64,000 nucleotides of DNA from Bradyrhizobium sp. S69 (GCF_009766005.1 NZ_LMUK01000051.1:1-64000); one strand, 5' to 3'. Counted from the stretch's first letter, positions 25,293-34,157 are shown. Translations and numbers: made by a program. Notes: generated by a model from the letters alone, not told the origin.

Positions 25293-25676
25293 ATGCCGCT
25301 GACCCGGGTTTCCATGCGACGGGGCAAGCCCGCCGCCTACCGCAAGGCCATTCTTGAGGGCCTCTATCAGGCGATGCGCGAGACCTTCAACGTCCCCGAG
25401 GGCGATCGCTTCATGATCCTGACCGAACACGACGAAGATAATTTCGCCTACGACGCAAATTATCTCGGCATCAGGCGCAGCGATGACCTCGTCATCATCC
25501 AGCTCACCGTCAGCAACACCCGCCCGAGGGCGCAAAAGCAGGAGCTGTACCGGCGCATCGTCGAGAAATTGACCGCCAACCCCGGCCTTCGTCCCGAAGA
25601 CATCTTCATCAATTTGGTCGAGGTGCTTCCCGAAAACTGGTCGTTCGGCCACGGCGTGGCGCAGTACGTGCAATGA
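25293..25676 (+). CDS. Tautomerase family protein
   Basis: A 127-residue member of the tautomerase superfamily. The start MPLTRVSMRRGKP provides Pro2, the catalytic N-terminal base once Met is removed. It is about twice the length of 4-oxalocrotonate tautomerase, like the cis-CaaD/MSAD-type or MIF-like two-unit members. The ATG at 25293 has CAGGAG upstream; a longer frame to 25245 would hide Pro2 and is rejected. Its TGA overlaps the ATG of the aminotransferase by 4 bp, so the two are translationally coupled. The substrate is unknown. Confidence 0.86.
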   Translation: MPLTRVSMRRGKPAAYRKAILEGLYQAMRETFNVPEGDRFMILTEHDEDNFAYDANYLGIRRSDDLVIIQLTVSNTRPRAQKQELYRRIVEKLTANPGLRPEDIFINLVEVLPENWSFGHGVAQYVQ

Positions 25677-26899
25677 CCGCCAAGCCCTTGAACGCCATGC
25701 CCGTGTTGTCACCGCGCGTCAGTGCCATCCAGCCGTCGCCCGCCTCGGTGCTGCGCCGCCGCGCCCGCGAGTTACGCGGCGCCGGGCGCGACATCATCGA
25801 GATGTCCTCGGGCAATCTCGATTTCGCCACGCCGGACCATGTCATCGCGGCGGCGCATGACGCGGCCTTGCGAGGAGACACCCGCTACACCGATGTCGAC
25901 GGCACGCCTGAACTGAAGCAGGCGGTGCGCGCGGCATTGCAGCGCGACCATGGCCTCGACTATGCCACCGACGAGATCGTCATCACCAACGGCTCGACGC
26001 AGGCGCTGTTCAATGCGTTGCTGGCGACGCTTGCGCCGGGCGACGAGGTGATCGTGCCGGCGCCCTATTGGGCGCCCTATCTCGACCAGGTGCGGCTCGT
26101 CGGCGGCGAACCTGTCGTCGTGCCCTGTCCGCAGAACAACGGCTTCAAGCTGCGCCCGGAGGACCTAGAGGCCGCGATCACCGCCAAAACCCGCTGGCTG
26201 GTGATCAATAACCCGGTCAACCCGTCGGGTGCGGTCTATCGCCGCGACGAACTGGCCGAGATCGCCGCCGTGCTGCAACGATACCCCGATGTCTGGATCA
26301 TGGCCGACGGCCTCTACGAACAGATCGTGTTCGAGGGTGACCGCGCACCTACGCTGGCCGCAATCGAACCGCGCCTGAAGCCGCGGACGCTGACCGTCAG
26401 CGGGCTCGCCAAGGCCTATGCGATGATGGGATGGCGCATCGGCTACGCCGCCGGCCCGGCCGCGCTGATCCGCGAAATGATAAAGATCCAGTCGCAGACC
26501 ACGTCCTGCGCCTCGTCGATCAGCCAGGCCGCCGCGATCGCCGCACTCGACGGCCCGCAGGACCTGCTGCGGGAACGGATCGCGATCCTGCGCGGCAAGC
26601 GCGACCGCTTTGTCGCGCTGGTGAATGATTGTCCTGGTCTTAGCTGCGCCGCGCCGGAGGGAACGTTTTATCTCTTGGTGTCCTGCGCCGGCGTGATCGG
26701 CAAGCGCGCGCCCGACGGCACGGAAATCGGCAGCGACCGCGATTTTGCGGCCTATTTGCTGCAGAACGCCGACCTCGCGGTATTCCCCGGCGAGGATAGC
26801 GGGGTGTCGCCGGCGATCCGGGTCAGCTTCGCCAATCCGTCAGCGCTGATCGAGGAATCGGGCCGGCGATTGAAGCGTGCGTGCGAGGCGCTGCGGTAA
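25673..26899 (+). CDS. Class I/II PLP-dependent aminotransferase
   Basis: A 408-residue fold-type I aminotransferase, similar to aspartate/aromatic aminotransferases. The PLP-binding lysine is Lys247 in SGLAKAYAMMGWRIGY; NNPVNPSG holds the PLP-pyridine partner asparagine, and VSFANPSA near the end holds a substrate-binding segment where the usual arginine precedes it (RVSF). It moves an amino group between an amino acid and a keto acid in the cytosol. Translational coupling with the tautomerase suggests the enzymes act in one pathway on an enol/keto acid. Confidence 0.86.
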   Translation: MTAKPLNAMPVLSPRVSAIQPSPASVLRRRARELRGAGRDIIEMSSGNLDFATPDHVIAAAHDAALRGDTRYTDVDGTPELKQAVRAALQRDHGLDYATDEIVITNGSTQALFNALLATLAPGDEVIVPAPYWAPYLDQVRLVGGEPVVVPCPQNNGFKLRPEDLEAAITAKTRWLVINNPVNPSGAVYRRDELAEIAAVLQRYPDVWIMADGLYEQIVFEGDRAPTLAAIEPRLKPRTLTVSGLAKAYAMMGWRIGYAAGPAALIREMIKIQSQTTSCASSISQAAAIAALDGPQDLLRERIAILRGKRDRFVALVNDCPGLSCAAPEGTFYLLVSCAGVIGKRAPDGTEIGSDRDFAAYLLQNADLAVFPGEDSGVSPAIRVSFANPSALIEESGRRLKRACEALR

Positions 26900-26903
26900 A
26901 AAT

Positions 26904-27036
26904 CGTAGGGTGGGCAAAGGCGCTCTCGCGCCGTGCCCACCGTTCAACATGAGAGGTCATTTAATTTCTTGGTGGGCACGCGGAGCCTGTCATCGGGCGC
27001 GCATTCGCGCGACCCGGTGGCTTTGCCCACCCTACG
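26904..27036. repeat. Dispersed repeat, CGTAGGGTGGGCAAAG family, copy 2, with nested module
   Basis: Starts CGTAGGGTGGGCAAAG and ends CTTTGCCCACCCTACG as in the copy at 23977. The right arm is interrupted by the 40-bp module at 26982-27021. It lies between convergent genes. Confidence 0.87.
26982..27021 (+). repeat. Nested 40-bp hairpin module, copy 3
   Basis: Begins GGAGCCTGTCAT and ends CGGTGGC with arms CGGGCGCGC and GCGCGACCCG. It sits between GGGCACGC and TTTGCCCACC of the host repeat. Confidence 0.88.
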
Positions 27037-27046
27037 GCAGCGTAGC

Positions 27047-27928
27047 CTAGCGTGTCGGGACCGGCTTTTCGCCGCGATAGTCGTAGAAGCCGCGCTGGGT
27101 CTTGCGGCCGAGCCAGCCGGCCTCGACATATTTCACCAGCAGCGGACAGGGCCGGTATTTGGAATCGGCCAGCCCCTCATGCAGCACCTGCATGATCGAC
27201 AGACAAGTGTCGAGGCCGATGAAATCCGCCAGTTCCAGCGGCCCCATCGGATGGTGCGCGCCGAGCTTCATCGCCGCATCGATCGCCTCGACATTGCCGA
27301 CGCCTTCATACAGCGTGTAGATCGCCTCGTTGATCATCGGCAGCAGGATGCGGTTGACGATGAAGGCCGGGAAATCCTCCGATACCGCGATCTGCTTGCC
27401 GAGCCGGCTGACGAATTCCTTGGCCGCCTCGAAGGTGGTGTCGTCGGTGGCGATGCCGCGGATCAGTTCGACCAGCTCCATCAGCGGCACCGGATTCATG
27501 AAATGAATACCGATGAAGCGTTCGGGACGGTCGGTCGATGCCGCAAGCCGCGTGATCGAGATCGATGAGGTGTTGGACGCGACGATCGCCTCGGGCTTCA
27601 GCACCGCGCAGACGTCGTGGAAGATCTTGCGCTTGACGTCTTCCTTCTCGACCGCGGTCTCGATCACCAGGTCGCAGTCGGCAAGGCCCTCCATGGTATC
27701 GCTGGTAGCGATCCGGTTCAGCGCCTGCTTGCGGGCATCGTCGGTGATGATCTTCTTGACGACCTGGCGCGACAGATTGCCGTTGATGGTCGCCATCGCC
27801 GACTTCAGCCGGTCATCGGAGACGTCGTTGAGCACGACATCGAGCCCGGCCAGCGCCGCGACATGCGCGATGCCGTTGCCCATCTGGCCCGAGCCGATCA
27901 CGCCGACCTTGTTGATCACTACCGCCAT
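27047..27928 (-). CDS. 3-hydroxybutyryl-CoA dehydrogenase
   Basis: A 293-residue enzyme oxidising (S)-3-hydroxybutyryl-CoA to acetoacetyl-CoA with NAD(P), in butyrate, polyhydroxybutyrate and fatty-acid metabolism. The cofactor motif is GSGQMG at 12-17; the catalytic histidine-glutamate pair lies in GIHFMNPVPLMELVE, and the C-terminal dimer domain has GAHHPMGPLELADFIGLD. Length is that of HbdA/PaaH/FadB2-type proteins. The ATG at 27928 begins MAVVINKVGVIG; an ATG at 27940 is also possible. It lies downstream of etfBA on the same strand, fitting a beta-oxidation context. Confidence 0.92.
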   Translation of the reverse strand: MAVVINKVGVIGSGQMGNGIAHVAALAGLDVVLNDVSDDRLKSAMATINGNLSRQVVKKIITDDARKQALNRIATSDTMEGLADCDLVIETAVEKEDVKRKIFHDVCAVLKPEAIVASNTSSISITRLAASTDRPERFIGIHFMNPVPLMELVELIRGIATDDTTFEAAKEFVSRLGKQIAVSEDFPAFIVNRILLPMINEAIYTLYEGVGNVEAIDAAMKLGAHHPMGPLELADFIGLDTCLSIMQVLHEGLADSKYRPCPLLVKYVEAGWLGRKTQRGFYDYRGEKPVPTR

Positions 27929-28036
27929 CTTGCCATCCATCCGGGCGACGCGCGATTGCAGCGCGCCTTCCCATGCCTTGTCTAACGCCGCCCGAAATCC
28001 ACTCAACCGGGTGGCGGTTGATCCCGTTCTTGCCCG

Positions 28037-28978
28037 TTACTTGCCGAGTGCCTCGGTCAGTTCAGGAACCGCCTGATACAGATCCGCGACCAGGCCATAA
28101 TCGGCGACCTGGAAGATCGGCGCGTCCTCATCCTTGTTGATCGCGACGATCACCTTGGAATCCTTCATGCCGGCGAGATGCTGGATCGCGCCGGAAATGC
28201 CGATCGCGATATAGAGCTCCGGCGCCACCACCTTGCCGGTCTGGCCGACCTGCCAATCGTTCGGCGCATATCCGGCATCCACCGCGGCGCGCGAGGCGCC
28301 GACACCGGCGCCGAGCTTGTCGGCCAACGGCTCGATATATTTGGCGAAATTCTCCCGGCTCTGCATCGCGCGACCGCCGGAGACGATGATCCTGGCCGAC
28401 GTCAGTTCGGGACGATCGCTTTTTGCGACCTCCTCGCCGACGAAGCTGGAGAGGCCGGGATCGGCGGCGGATGCGGCATTTTCAATGGCCGCGCTGCCGC
28501 CATCGCCGGCCGCGGCGAAGGTCGAGGTCCGCACCGTGATAACCTTCTTGGCGTCCTTGGACTTCACGGTCTGGATCGCGTTGCCGGCGTAGATCGGCCG
28601 CTCGAAGGTGTCGGGCGAGACCACCTTGATGATTTCCGACACCTGCATCACGTCGAGCAGCGCTGCGACGCGCGGCATCACGTTCTTGAAGCGCGAGGTC
28701 GCGGGCGCCACGAAGGCGTCATAGCTGGGAGCCAGCGCCACGATCAGCGCCGCCAGCGGCTCGGCAAGATCATGGGCGTAGGCATCGCCCTCGGCCAGCA
28801 GCACCTTCGTGACGCCGGCAAGCTTGGCGGCCGCCTCCGCGGCGGCCTTGGTGCCTTCGCCGCCGCCGGCAACCAGCACATGAACCTCGCCGCCCAGTTG
28901 GGTGGCCGCGGTCAGCGCCTTGTTGGTGGAGTCCTTCAAGGTTGCGTGTTCGTGTTCGGCAATCAACAGCGTCGTCAT
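28037..28978 (-). CDS. etfA: Electron transfer flavoprotein subunit alpha
   Basis: A 313-residue ETF alpha subunit. The C-terminal FAD-binding signature is clear: [10 protein letters not shown]-like [11 protein letters not shown], then [45 protein letters not shown]. With EtfB it passes electrons from acyl-CoA and other dehydrogenases to ETF:quinone oxidoreductase. It starts directly after the etfB stop with no gap, so the two are co-translated. The 3-hydroxybutyryl-CoA dehydrogenase follows 108 bp later. Confidence 0.95.
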   Translation of the reverse strand: MTTLLIAEHEHATLKDSTNKALTAATQLGGEVHVLVAGGGEGTKAAAEAAAKLAGVTKVLLAEGDAYAHDLAEPLAALIVALAPSYDAFVAPATSRFKNVMPRVAALLDVMQVSEIIKVVSPDTFERPIYAGNAIQTVKSKDAKKVITVRTSTFAAAGDGGSAAIENAASAADPGLSSFVGEEVAKSDRPELTSARIIVSGGRAMQSRENFAKYIEPLADKLGAGVGASRAAVDAGYAPNDWQVGQTGKVVAPELYIAIGISGAIQHLAGMKDSKVIVAINKDEDAPIFQVADYGLVADLYQAVPELTEALGK

Positions 28979-29728
28979 TTAGAGAACCCCGGCTTCGGTC
29001 TTGAGCTTCGATACCAACTCGGCGACGTCCTTGACCTTGACGCCTCCCTTGCGGCCCGGCGGCTCGGTGGTCTTGAGGATTTCAAGATGCGGGGTGAGAT
29101 CGACACCGTAATCCGCCGCGCTCTTGTCCGCGATCGGCTTCTTCTTGGCCTTCATGATGTTGGGCAAACTTGCATAGCGCGGCTCGTTAAGCCGTAGATC
29201 GGTAGTTACGATCGCGGGGCCCTTCAGTTTCACGGTCTGCAAGCCGCCATCGACTTCGCGCGTCACCTTGAAATCGGAGCCGTCGACTTCGAGCTTGGAG
29301 GCAAACGTCGCCTGCGACCAGCCGAGCAGCGCGGCCAGCATCTGGCCGGTCTGGTTGCTGTCGTCGTCGATCGCCTGCTTGCCCAGGATCACAAGGCCGG
29401 GCTTCTCTTCATCCGCGATGGCTTTGAGAATCTTCGCGACCGCCAGCGGCTCGACATTGCCTTCCGCCTTGACCAGGATGCCGCGATCGGCGCCCATCGC
29501 AAGACCGGTGCGGATGGTTTCCGACGCCTGCGCCGGACCGATCGATACCACCACGACCTCGGTCGCCTTGCCGGCTTCCCTCAGCCGCAGCGCTTCCTCG
29601 ACGGCGATTTCATCGAACGGATTCATCGACATCTTGACGTTGGACAGTTCAACGCCCGTTCCGTCGCTCTTGACGCGGACTTTGACGTTGTAGTCGACCA
29701 CCCGCTTTACCGGCACCAAAACCTTCAT
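28979..29728 (-). CDS. etfB: Electron transfer flavoprotein subunit beta
   Basis: A 249-residue ETF beta subunit. It starts [19 protein letters not shown], has the AMP-binding region, and contains the recognition-loop block VNLSNIK-like [24 protein letters not shown]. The C-terminal [24 protein letters not shown] is typical of alphaproteobacterial EtfB. It is the first gene of etfBA and pairs with EtfA to carry electrons from beta-oxidation to the quinone pool. Confidence 0.95.
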   Translation of the reverse strand: MKVLVPVKRVVDYNVKVRVKSDGTGVELSNVKMSMNPFDEIAVEEALRLREAGKATEVVVVSIGPAQASETIRTGLAMGADRGILVKAEGNVEPLAVAKILKAIADEEKPGLVILGKQAIDDDSNQTGQMLAALLGWSQATFASKLEVDGSDFKVTREVDGGLQTVKLKGPAIVTTDLRLNEPRYASLPNIMKAKKKPIADKSAADYGVDLTPHLEILKTTEPPGRKGGVKVKDVAELVSKLKTEAGVL

Positions 29729-30021
29729 CGATCCTCTTTCGCTTGGTTTTCAGGTCTTATCGCTTGTTTGTGACCTGTTCGGTTACTGGCCGCGGAACCT
29801 AAAGGTCCGGCCAAGCCCGGTCAACGCGCGAGGGCCAAAAATCGCCCCCTTCGAGCTTATCCATCCTGCCATGAACCGTACCTGAAGGGCCCACCCGGCA
29901 CGAAGCGGGAACCGGTTTATCCGAACAAACCACCTCGTTGGTCCCGGGATCGTGCTTTGAACGGCAAGATACCGCCAAACCTCGATCCATCAGCGTGGGA
30001 TACCATACCGCCGGACACGCC

Positions 30022-30594
30022 TTAACGGTTCTGGCCGGGCACCCAGAGCACGTCGCCGGCCCCATTGTTGTTCACGGCGCGGCTGGCGACGAACAGGAAA
30101 TCCGACAGCCGGTTCATATACTGGATCGCGGCGTCGCTGACCCGCTCGTCGGGCTGGGCTGCGAGTTCCACCATCATCCGTTCCGCCCGACGGCATATGG
30201 TGCGCGCCAGATGCAGATAAGCCGCCGCGGGCGTGCCTCCGGGCAGCACGAACGAGGTCAACGGCGAAAGCGGCTCATTTAGCGCGTCGATGTCGCGCTC
30301 GAGGCGTTCGACCTGGCTCGACAGCATCCGCAACCGCTCCGCTTTGCCCTCGCGCTCGGGCACCGCCAGATCGGCGCCGAGATCGAACAGATCGTTCTGG
30401 ATCAGGCCCAGCATCACATCGAGATCGCGCATCTGCGAAAGATGCAGCCGTACGATGCCGATGGCGGCGTTGGTCTCGTCCACGGTTCCATAGGCGCCGA
30501 TGCGCAGGTCGTATTTCGCGCGCCGTTCACCATTGCCAAGCGCGGTGGTGCCGTCATCGCCGGTCCGCGTGTAGATACGATTGAGGACGACCAT
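30022..30594 (-). CDS. Cob(I)alamin adenosyltransferase, PduO type
   Basis: A 190-residue ATP:corrinoid adenosyltransferase, making adenosylcobalamin from cob(I)alamin and ATP. The ATP-binding N-terminus is RIYTRTGDDGTTALGNGERRAK; the family signature is LARTICRRAERMMVEL, and YMNRLSDFLFVASR near the end lines the corrinoid site. The product serves methylmalonyl-CoA mutase and similar enzymes. It follows the twin-transmembrane gene by 27 bp. I see no cobalamin riboswitch upstream, so its supply is probably constitutive. Confidence 0.93.
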   Translation of the reverse strand: MVVLNRIYTRTGDDGTTALGNGERRAKYDLRIGAYGTVDETNAAIGIVRLHLSQMRDLDVMLGLIQNDLFDLGADLAVPEREGKAERLRMLSSQVERLERDIDALNEPLSPLTSFVLPGGTPAAAYLHLARTICRRAERMMVELAAQPDERVSDAAIQYMNRLSDFLFVASRAVNNNGAGDVLWVPGQNR

Positions 30595-30621
30595 CTCGGG
30601 CTCCGATATCTTAAACTTGCT

Positions 30622-30816
30622 CTAATGCCCCATCGCCCAAACCGTCAGCATGGTGAGGACGATGGCGATGAATTGCAGCAGCACCCGCCATTGCATCAGC
30701 TTCTGCGACCGGCTCGGCGAACCGCCCCGCATCATGTTGATCAGGCCAAGCAGCAGCACGAACGCGACGGCGCCGACGGCGATGGGAAGGATTAACTTGC
30801 TCAGGAGTCCACTCAT
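30622..30816 (-). CDS. Twin transmembrane protein, HIG1-like
   Basis: A 64-residue inner-membrane protein with two membrane segments (LSKLILPIAVGAVAFVLLLGLINMM and LQFIAIVLTMLTVWAMGH) joined by RGGSPSRSQKLMQWRVL, which matches the RG..N..MR.RV pattern of HIG1-domain proteins. HIG1 proteins associate with respiratory oxidases in alphaproteobacteria and mitochondria, so a respiratory role is possible but not shown. The start at 30816 is chosen to begin just before the first membrane segment. It is followed by the adenosyltransferase gene. Confidence 0.8.
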   Translation of the reverse strand: MSGLLSKLILPIAVGAVAFVLLLGLINMMRGGSPSRSQKLMQWRVLLQFIAIVLTMLTVWAMGH

Positions 30817-30945
30817 GACGCCTACATAACACCGCATGGCGCGATCCGCCAACGTCTGCGCCCATGCGCGATGCAACCATCTGGCTTTCAAGCACGTAAT
30901 ATCAGAAGGTGACCATCGAACCGGTCGCGCAAGCTCAGGTGCAAT

Positions 30946-31839
30946 GTGAGGCAAATTCACTACGTCTATCTGGTCGCCCTGGATGCGTTCTACACGTTTC
31001 TCGCCGATGACGGCTGGGCGATCGCGAGCCACATCGCGCTGTCGACCTTGATGGCGCTGTTCCCGTTCCTGATCGTGCTGGCCTCGCTGGCCGGCTTCTT
31101 CGGCTCCAAGGAACTCGCCGACCAGGCCGTGCAATTACTGCTGCAAACCTGGCCGAAACAGGTCGCCGATTCGCTGTCGGGCCAGATCCACGAGGTGCTG
31201 ACCACCAGTCGCGGCGACATCCTGACCATCGGTGCGGTTCTGGCGGTGTACTTCGCCTCCAACGGCGTCGAGGCGCTGCGGGTCGCGCTCAACCGCGCCT
31301 ATGCGGTGAGCGAGCCGCGGCGCTGGTACTGGCTGCGGCTGGAATCGATCGGCTACACGCTGATCGCCGCCTTCACCTCGCTGGCAATGGCGTTCCTGAT
31401 CGTGCTCGGCCCGCTGATCATCGAGGCGGTGCGGCGCTACATTCCGCTGATCGTCGAAACCAACGAACACTTCCTCAACCTCGCGCGCTACGGCATCACC
31501 ATCGCGGCGCTGATCGTCGCGCTGTTTATCCTGCATGCGTGGCTGCCGGCCGGCCGCCGCAGCTTCCTGCAGATCCTGCCCGGCATCATCTTCACCATGG
31601 TGGCCTCGCTGATTTCCGGCATCGTTTTCGGCCAGTACCTCTCACGCTTCGCCAACAACTACGTCACGATGTATGCCGGGCTCGCCTCGGTGATCATTGC
31701 GCTGGTGTTCCTGTATTTCATCGCCGCGATCTTCGTGTATGGCGGCGAACTGAACGCGGCGATCATCAAGTCGCGGCTGCCGACCGGCGTGTCGCTTCAA
31801 GCAGCGCAGTCGCTAAAGCCCGCGGAGACACAGGTTTGA
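30946..31839 (+). CDS. YihY/BrkB family inner-membrane protein
   Basis: A 297-residue protein with about six membrane spans. Family blocks are ASHIALSTLMALFPFLIVLASLAG, NGVEALRVALNRAY, and FVYGGELNAAI at the end. Older names (ribonuclease BN, virulence factor BrkB) are not supported for this family; transport is suspected. The GTG at 30946 is the start; the ATG two bases earlier is followed at once by a stop. The last 74 bp overlap the 3' end of the convergent hybrid kinase gene, an unusually long convergent overlap. Confidence 0.88.
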   Translation: MRQIHYVYLVALDAFYTFLADDGWAIASHIALSTLMALFPFLIVLASLAGFFGSKELADQAVQLLLQTWPKQVADSLSGQIHEVLTTSRGDILTIGAVLAVYFASNGVEALRVALNRAYAVSEPRRWYWLRLESIGYTLIAAFTSLAMAFLIVLGPLIIEAVRRYIPLIVETNEHFLNLARYGITIAALIVALFILHAWLPAGRRSFLQILPGIIFTMVASLISGIVFGQYLSRFANNYVTMYAGLASVIIALVFLYFIAAIFVYGGELNAAIIKSRLPTGVSLQAAQSLKPAETQV

Positions 31840-33061
31840 CCAGAAAGGCATCCGCGCCGGCCGCGCGCGACGCCGCTTCATCATCGCCGCGGCCCGATAC
31901 GCCGATGATCGCGATACGGCCAAGCGGCGGGTCCAGGCGGCGGATGCGCTTGATCGCCTCGATGCCGTCGATGCCCGGCAACACCATGTCCATCAGCACC
32001 GCGTCGAAGTCGCCTTGCGCGATCCGCTCGACCGCCGCCTCGCCGCGGCCGATGAATTCCGCATGATGGCCGAGTTCGGTCAGGATGGTGTTGAGCACGA
32101 CGCGGCCGAACGGATTGTCCTCGACGCTGAGCACCCGCAACGCCGGCGTGGCAACCGACGACGGCTCGACCTCGCCGCCGGCGCCGGTTTTCGCCGGCCT
32201 GGCGCGGGCCAAGGTCACCTTCAGCGTAAACGTGGTGCCGCCGCCACGCCGGGGCGTGATGGCGATATCGCCGTCCATGGCACGGGCGAGCTGTTTCACC
32301 GACGATAGTCCAAGCCCGGCGCCGCCGAAGCGCGAGGCGATGCTGACATTGGCCTGTGAGAACGGGCGAAACAGCCGCTTGATCTCGGCGAGCGAAAGAC
32401 CAATTCCGCTATCGGAAACCGCGAACGCGACCGCGATCCTGCCCTTGGCGCCGCGCGACATCGACACCGCAAGCGCGACGCCGCCCTGCTCGGTGAATTT
32501 CACCGCATTATCGATCAGATTTTCCAGCGCCGCGCGCAGCCGAACCGGATCGCCGATCACCAGCGCCGGAAGCTTTTCCGAAATGTCGACCGCCGAGCGC
32601 AACCCCTTGGCCGCCGCCCTGCCGGCCAGCGCATCGCCGATATTGCGGGCCAGCGCCCGCAGATCGAACAGGTCCTGCCGGACCTCGCTGCCGGCCGTTG
32701 CCGTCTTCGCGGCATCGACGAACAGCGTCGCCAGGCTGGCGAGGTGTTCGGCGCCGGCCTTGATGGTATCGACCCAGCGCCGCTCGCGCTCGCCGAGGTC
32801 CGAGGTCGCCAGCAGATCGCTGATCGCCAGGATTCCGGTCAGCGGCGTACGAACCTCATGCGCGAACGCCGCAAGTGCTGCTTCGACGATCCCGGGTGAG
32901 GGCTTCTTGGCTGCGACGGTCTTGGCTTTGACAGGCTTCGCAGTAACGCTCTTGGCCACGCGCTTGCGCACCGTGCCCGCGGTGGCACGCGAAGCACGTT
33001 TTTTCGTCGCTCGCCGTTTCGGCGGCGGCGCGGTGCGCTGTGAGCGCGATCTGAACGCCAT
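31766..33061 (-). CDS. Hybrid histidine kinase with basic N-terminal tail
   Basis: A 431-residue cytosolic hybrid kinase with no sensor or membrane domain. Residues 1-55 hold 19 Lys/Arg and no acidic residue, in a Lys-Ala-Thr-Pro pattern like histone H1 tails. Then come the H box FAHEVRTPLTGILA, N box ENLIDNAVKFT, G boxes DSGIGL and GAGLGLSSVKQL, and a C-terminal receiver with DAVLMDMVLPG and LVKP. The partner and signal are unknown. The start at 33061 begins MAFRSRSQRT; an ATG at 33094 is possible. Its 3' end overlaps YihY by 74 bp. Confidence 0.85.
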   Translation of the reverse strand: MAFRSRSQRTAPPPKRRATKKRASRATAGTVRKRVAKSVTAKPVKAKTVAAKKPSPGIVEAALAAFAHEVRTPLTGILAISDLLATSDLGERERRWVDTIKAGAEHLASLATLFVDAAKTATAGSEVRQDLFDLRALARNIGDALAGRAAAKGLRSAVDISEKLPALVIGDPVRLRAALENLIDNAVKFTEQGGVALAVSMSRGAKGRIAVAFAVSDSGIGLSLAEIKRLFRPFSQANVSIASRFGGAGLGLSSVKQLARAMDGDIAITPRRGGGTTFTLKVTLARARPAKTGAGGEVEPSSVATPALRVLSVEDNPFGRVVLNTILTELGHHAEFIGRGEAAVERIAQGDFDAVLMDMVLPGIDGIEAIKRIRRLDPPLGRIAIIGVSGRGDDEAASRAAGADAFLVKPVSPRALATALLEATRRSAAAT

Positions 33062-33169
33062 GATTCCCCCGACCCGGCAGGTCCAGCATGCCATGGCATG
33101 CCACCGGGAGTCACGCAGGCCAAGCTATTTGCACACCGGGACGGACTTGGGGCTGATTCGTGGCTTGGA

Positions 33170-33262
33170 TTCTTGTTTTGACGCGTTTTCTTGACGCGAA
33201 CCGGTCTCCACGGAGCCGGTCATCGGGCGCGCATTCGCGCGACCCGTTGGCTTGAAAACGCT
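33170..33262. repeat. CTAG-family repeat, partial copy D, with nested module
   Basis: Only the right-hand hairpin of the repeat (TTTTGACGCGTTTTC to TTGAAAACGC) is present; its loop holds the 40-bp module at 33212-33251. It lies in the gap between the hybrid kinase and gluQ. Confidence 0.82.
33212..33251 (+). repeat. Nested 40-bp hairpin module, copy 4
   Basis: Begins GGAGCCGGTCAT and ends CGTTGGC with arms CGGGCGCGC and GCGCGACCCG. The flanks CCAC and TTGAAAAC are those of the CTAG repeat where TTCGC is expected. Confidence 0.88.
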
Positions 33263-33275
33263 ATAAAGCGAAGCC

Positions 33276-34145
33276 TTAAAGGCCGACCAGTCGGCGGATA
33301 TCGGCTGGCGTCGCGCCCTCGGCGCGCAGGTCGCGCAAACCGGTGGCCTCGGTCGATTTTGACAGCTTCTGCCCGGCGCCATCCCGCATCAACCGGTGAT
33401 GCCGGTAGACCGGCTGTGGCAGCCCGAGCAGCGCCTGCAGCAGCCGATGAACGCTGGTCGACCAGAACAGGTCCTCGCCCCGCACCACCTCGGTGACGCC
33501 CTGCAAGGCATCGTCGATCACCACCGACAGATGATAGCTGGTCGGTATCTCCTTGCGCGCCAGGATGACGTCGCCCCAGGCTTGCGGCCAGCCCGTGACC
33601 GCGCCGCTCTCCCCCGCCGGGCCTGCCCCGCGCTCGCTCCAGGCGAGATCGCCGACCCGCGCGATCGCCGCTTCCATGTCAAGCCGCAGCGCATACGGTG
33701 TCCCCGATTCGAGCAACGCCGCGCGCGCCACCGGCGCAAGCGATTTCGCCGCACCAGGATAGAGCGGCGCGCCGTCGGGATCGCGCGGCCACGCGCCGTC
33801 GGCCTCCCGTTGCGCCACCAGCCTTGCGATATCGGCACGGCTTTCGAAGCTGGGATAGATCAGGCCCTGGGCGGTCAGCGTTTCGATCGCGTCGCGATAG
33901 GCGCAAAAATGCTCCGACTGCCGCCGCACCGGATGTTCCCAGGCGATGCCGAGCCAGGCGAGGTCCTGGTAGATCGCGGTCTCGAATTCCGGCCTGCATC
34001 TGCTGGCGTCGATATCCTCGATCCGCAGCAGCAACCTGCCACCGGCCCGGCGCGCCAAATCAAAGTTCAGCAGCGCCGAATAAGCGTGACCAAGATGCAG
34101 ATAGCCGTTCGGACTCGGGGCAAATCGGAAAACGGGTGGCGGCAT
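33276..34145 (-). CDS. gluQ: Glutamyl-Q tRNA(Asp) synthetase
   Basis: A 289-residue class I synthetase fragment that attaches glutamate to queuosine in tRNA-Asp. It has the catalytic half of glutamyl-tRNA synthetase only: RFAPSPNGYLHLGHAYSAL with HLGH at 17-20, RIEDIDASRCRPEF, and KLSKS near residue 263. The lack of the anticodon-binding domain and the length set it apart from GltX. The zinc site cysteines of the enteric enzyme are not seen. It stands between two repeat elements. Confidence 0.94.
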   Translation of the reverse strand: MPPPVFRFAPSPNGYLHLGHAYSALLNFDLARRAGGRLLLRIEDIDASRCRPEFETAIYQDLAWLGIAWEHPVRRQSEHFCAYRDAIETLTAQGLIYPSFESRADIARLVAQREADGAWPRDPDGAPLYPGAAKSLAPVARAALLESGTPYALRLDMEAAIARVGDLAWSERGAGPAGESGAVTGWPQAWGDVILARKEIPTSYHLSVVIDDALQGVTEVVRGEDLFWSTSVHRLLQALLGLPQPVYRHHRLMRDGAGQKLSKSTEATGLRDLRAEGATPADIRRLVGL

Positions 34146-34157
34146 TGTTCAAGCTCC

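Noticed and set aside
29799-30065. 88-codon minus-strand open frame upstream of etfB
   Set aside because: Low-quality Cys/Pro/Arg composition, no ribosome site, and partial overlap with the adenosyltransferase gene; better read as an untranslated gap.
30595-30621. Cobalamin riboswitch before the adenosyltransferase
   Set aside because: Only 27 bp separate the two genes, too short for the element, and no B12-box was seen in the DNA upstream of the twin-transmembrane gene.
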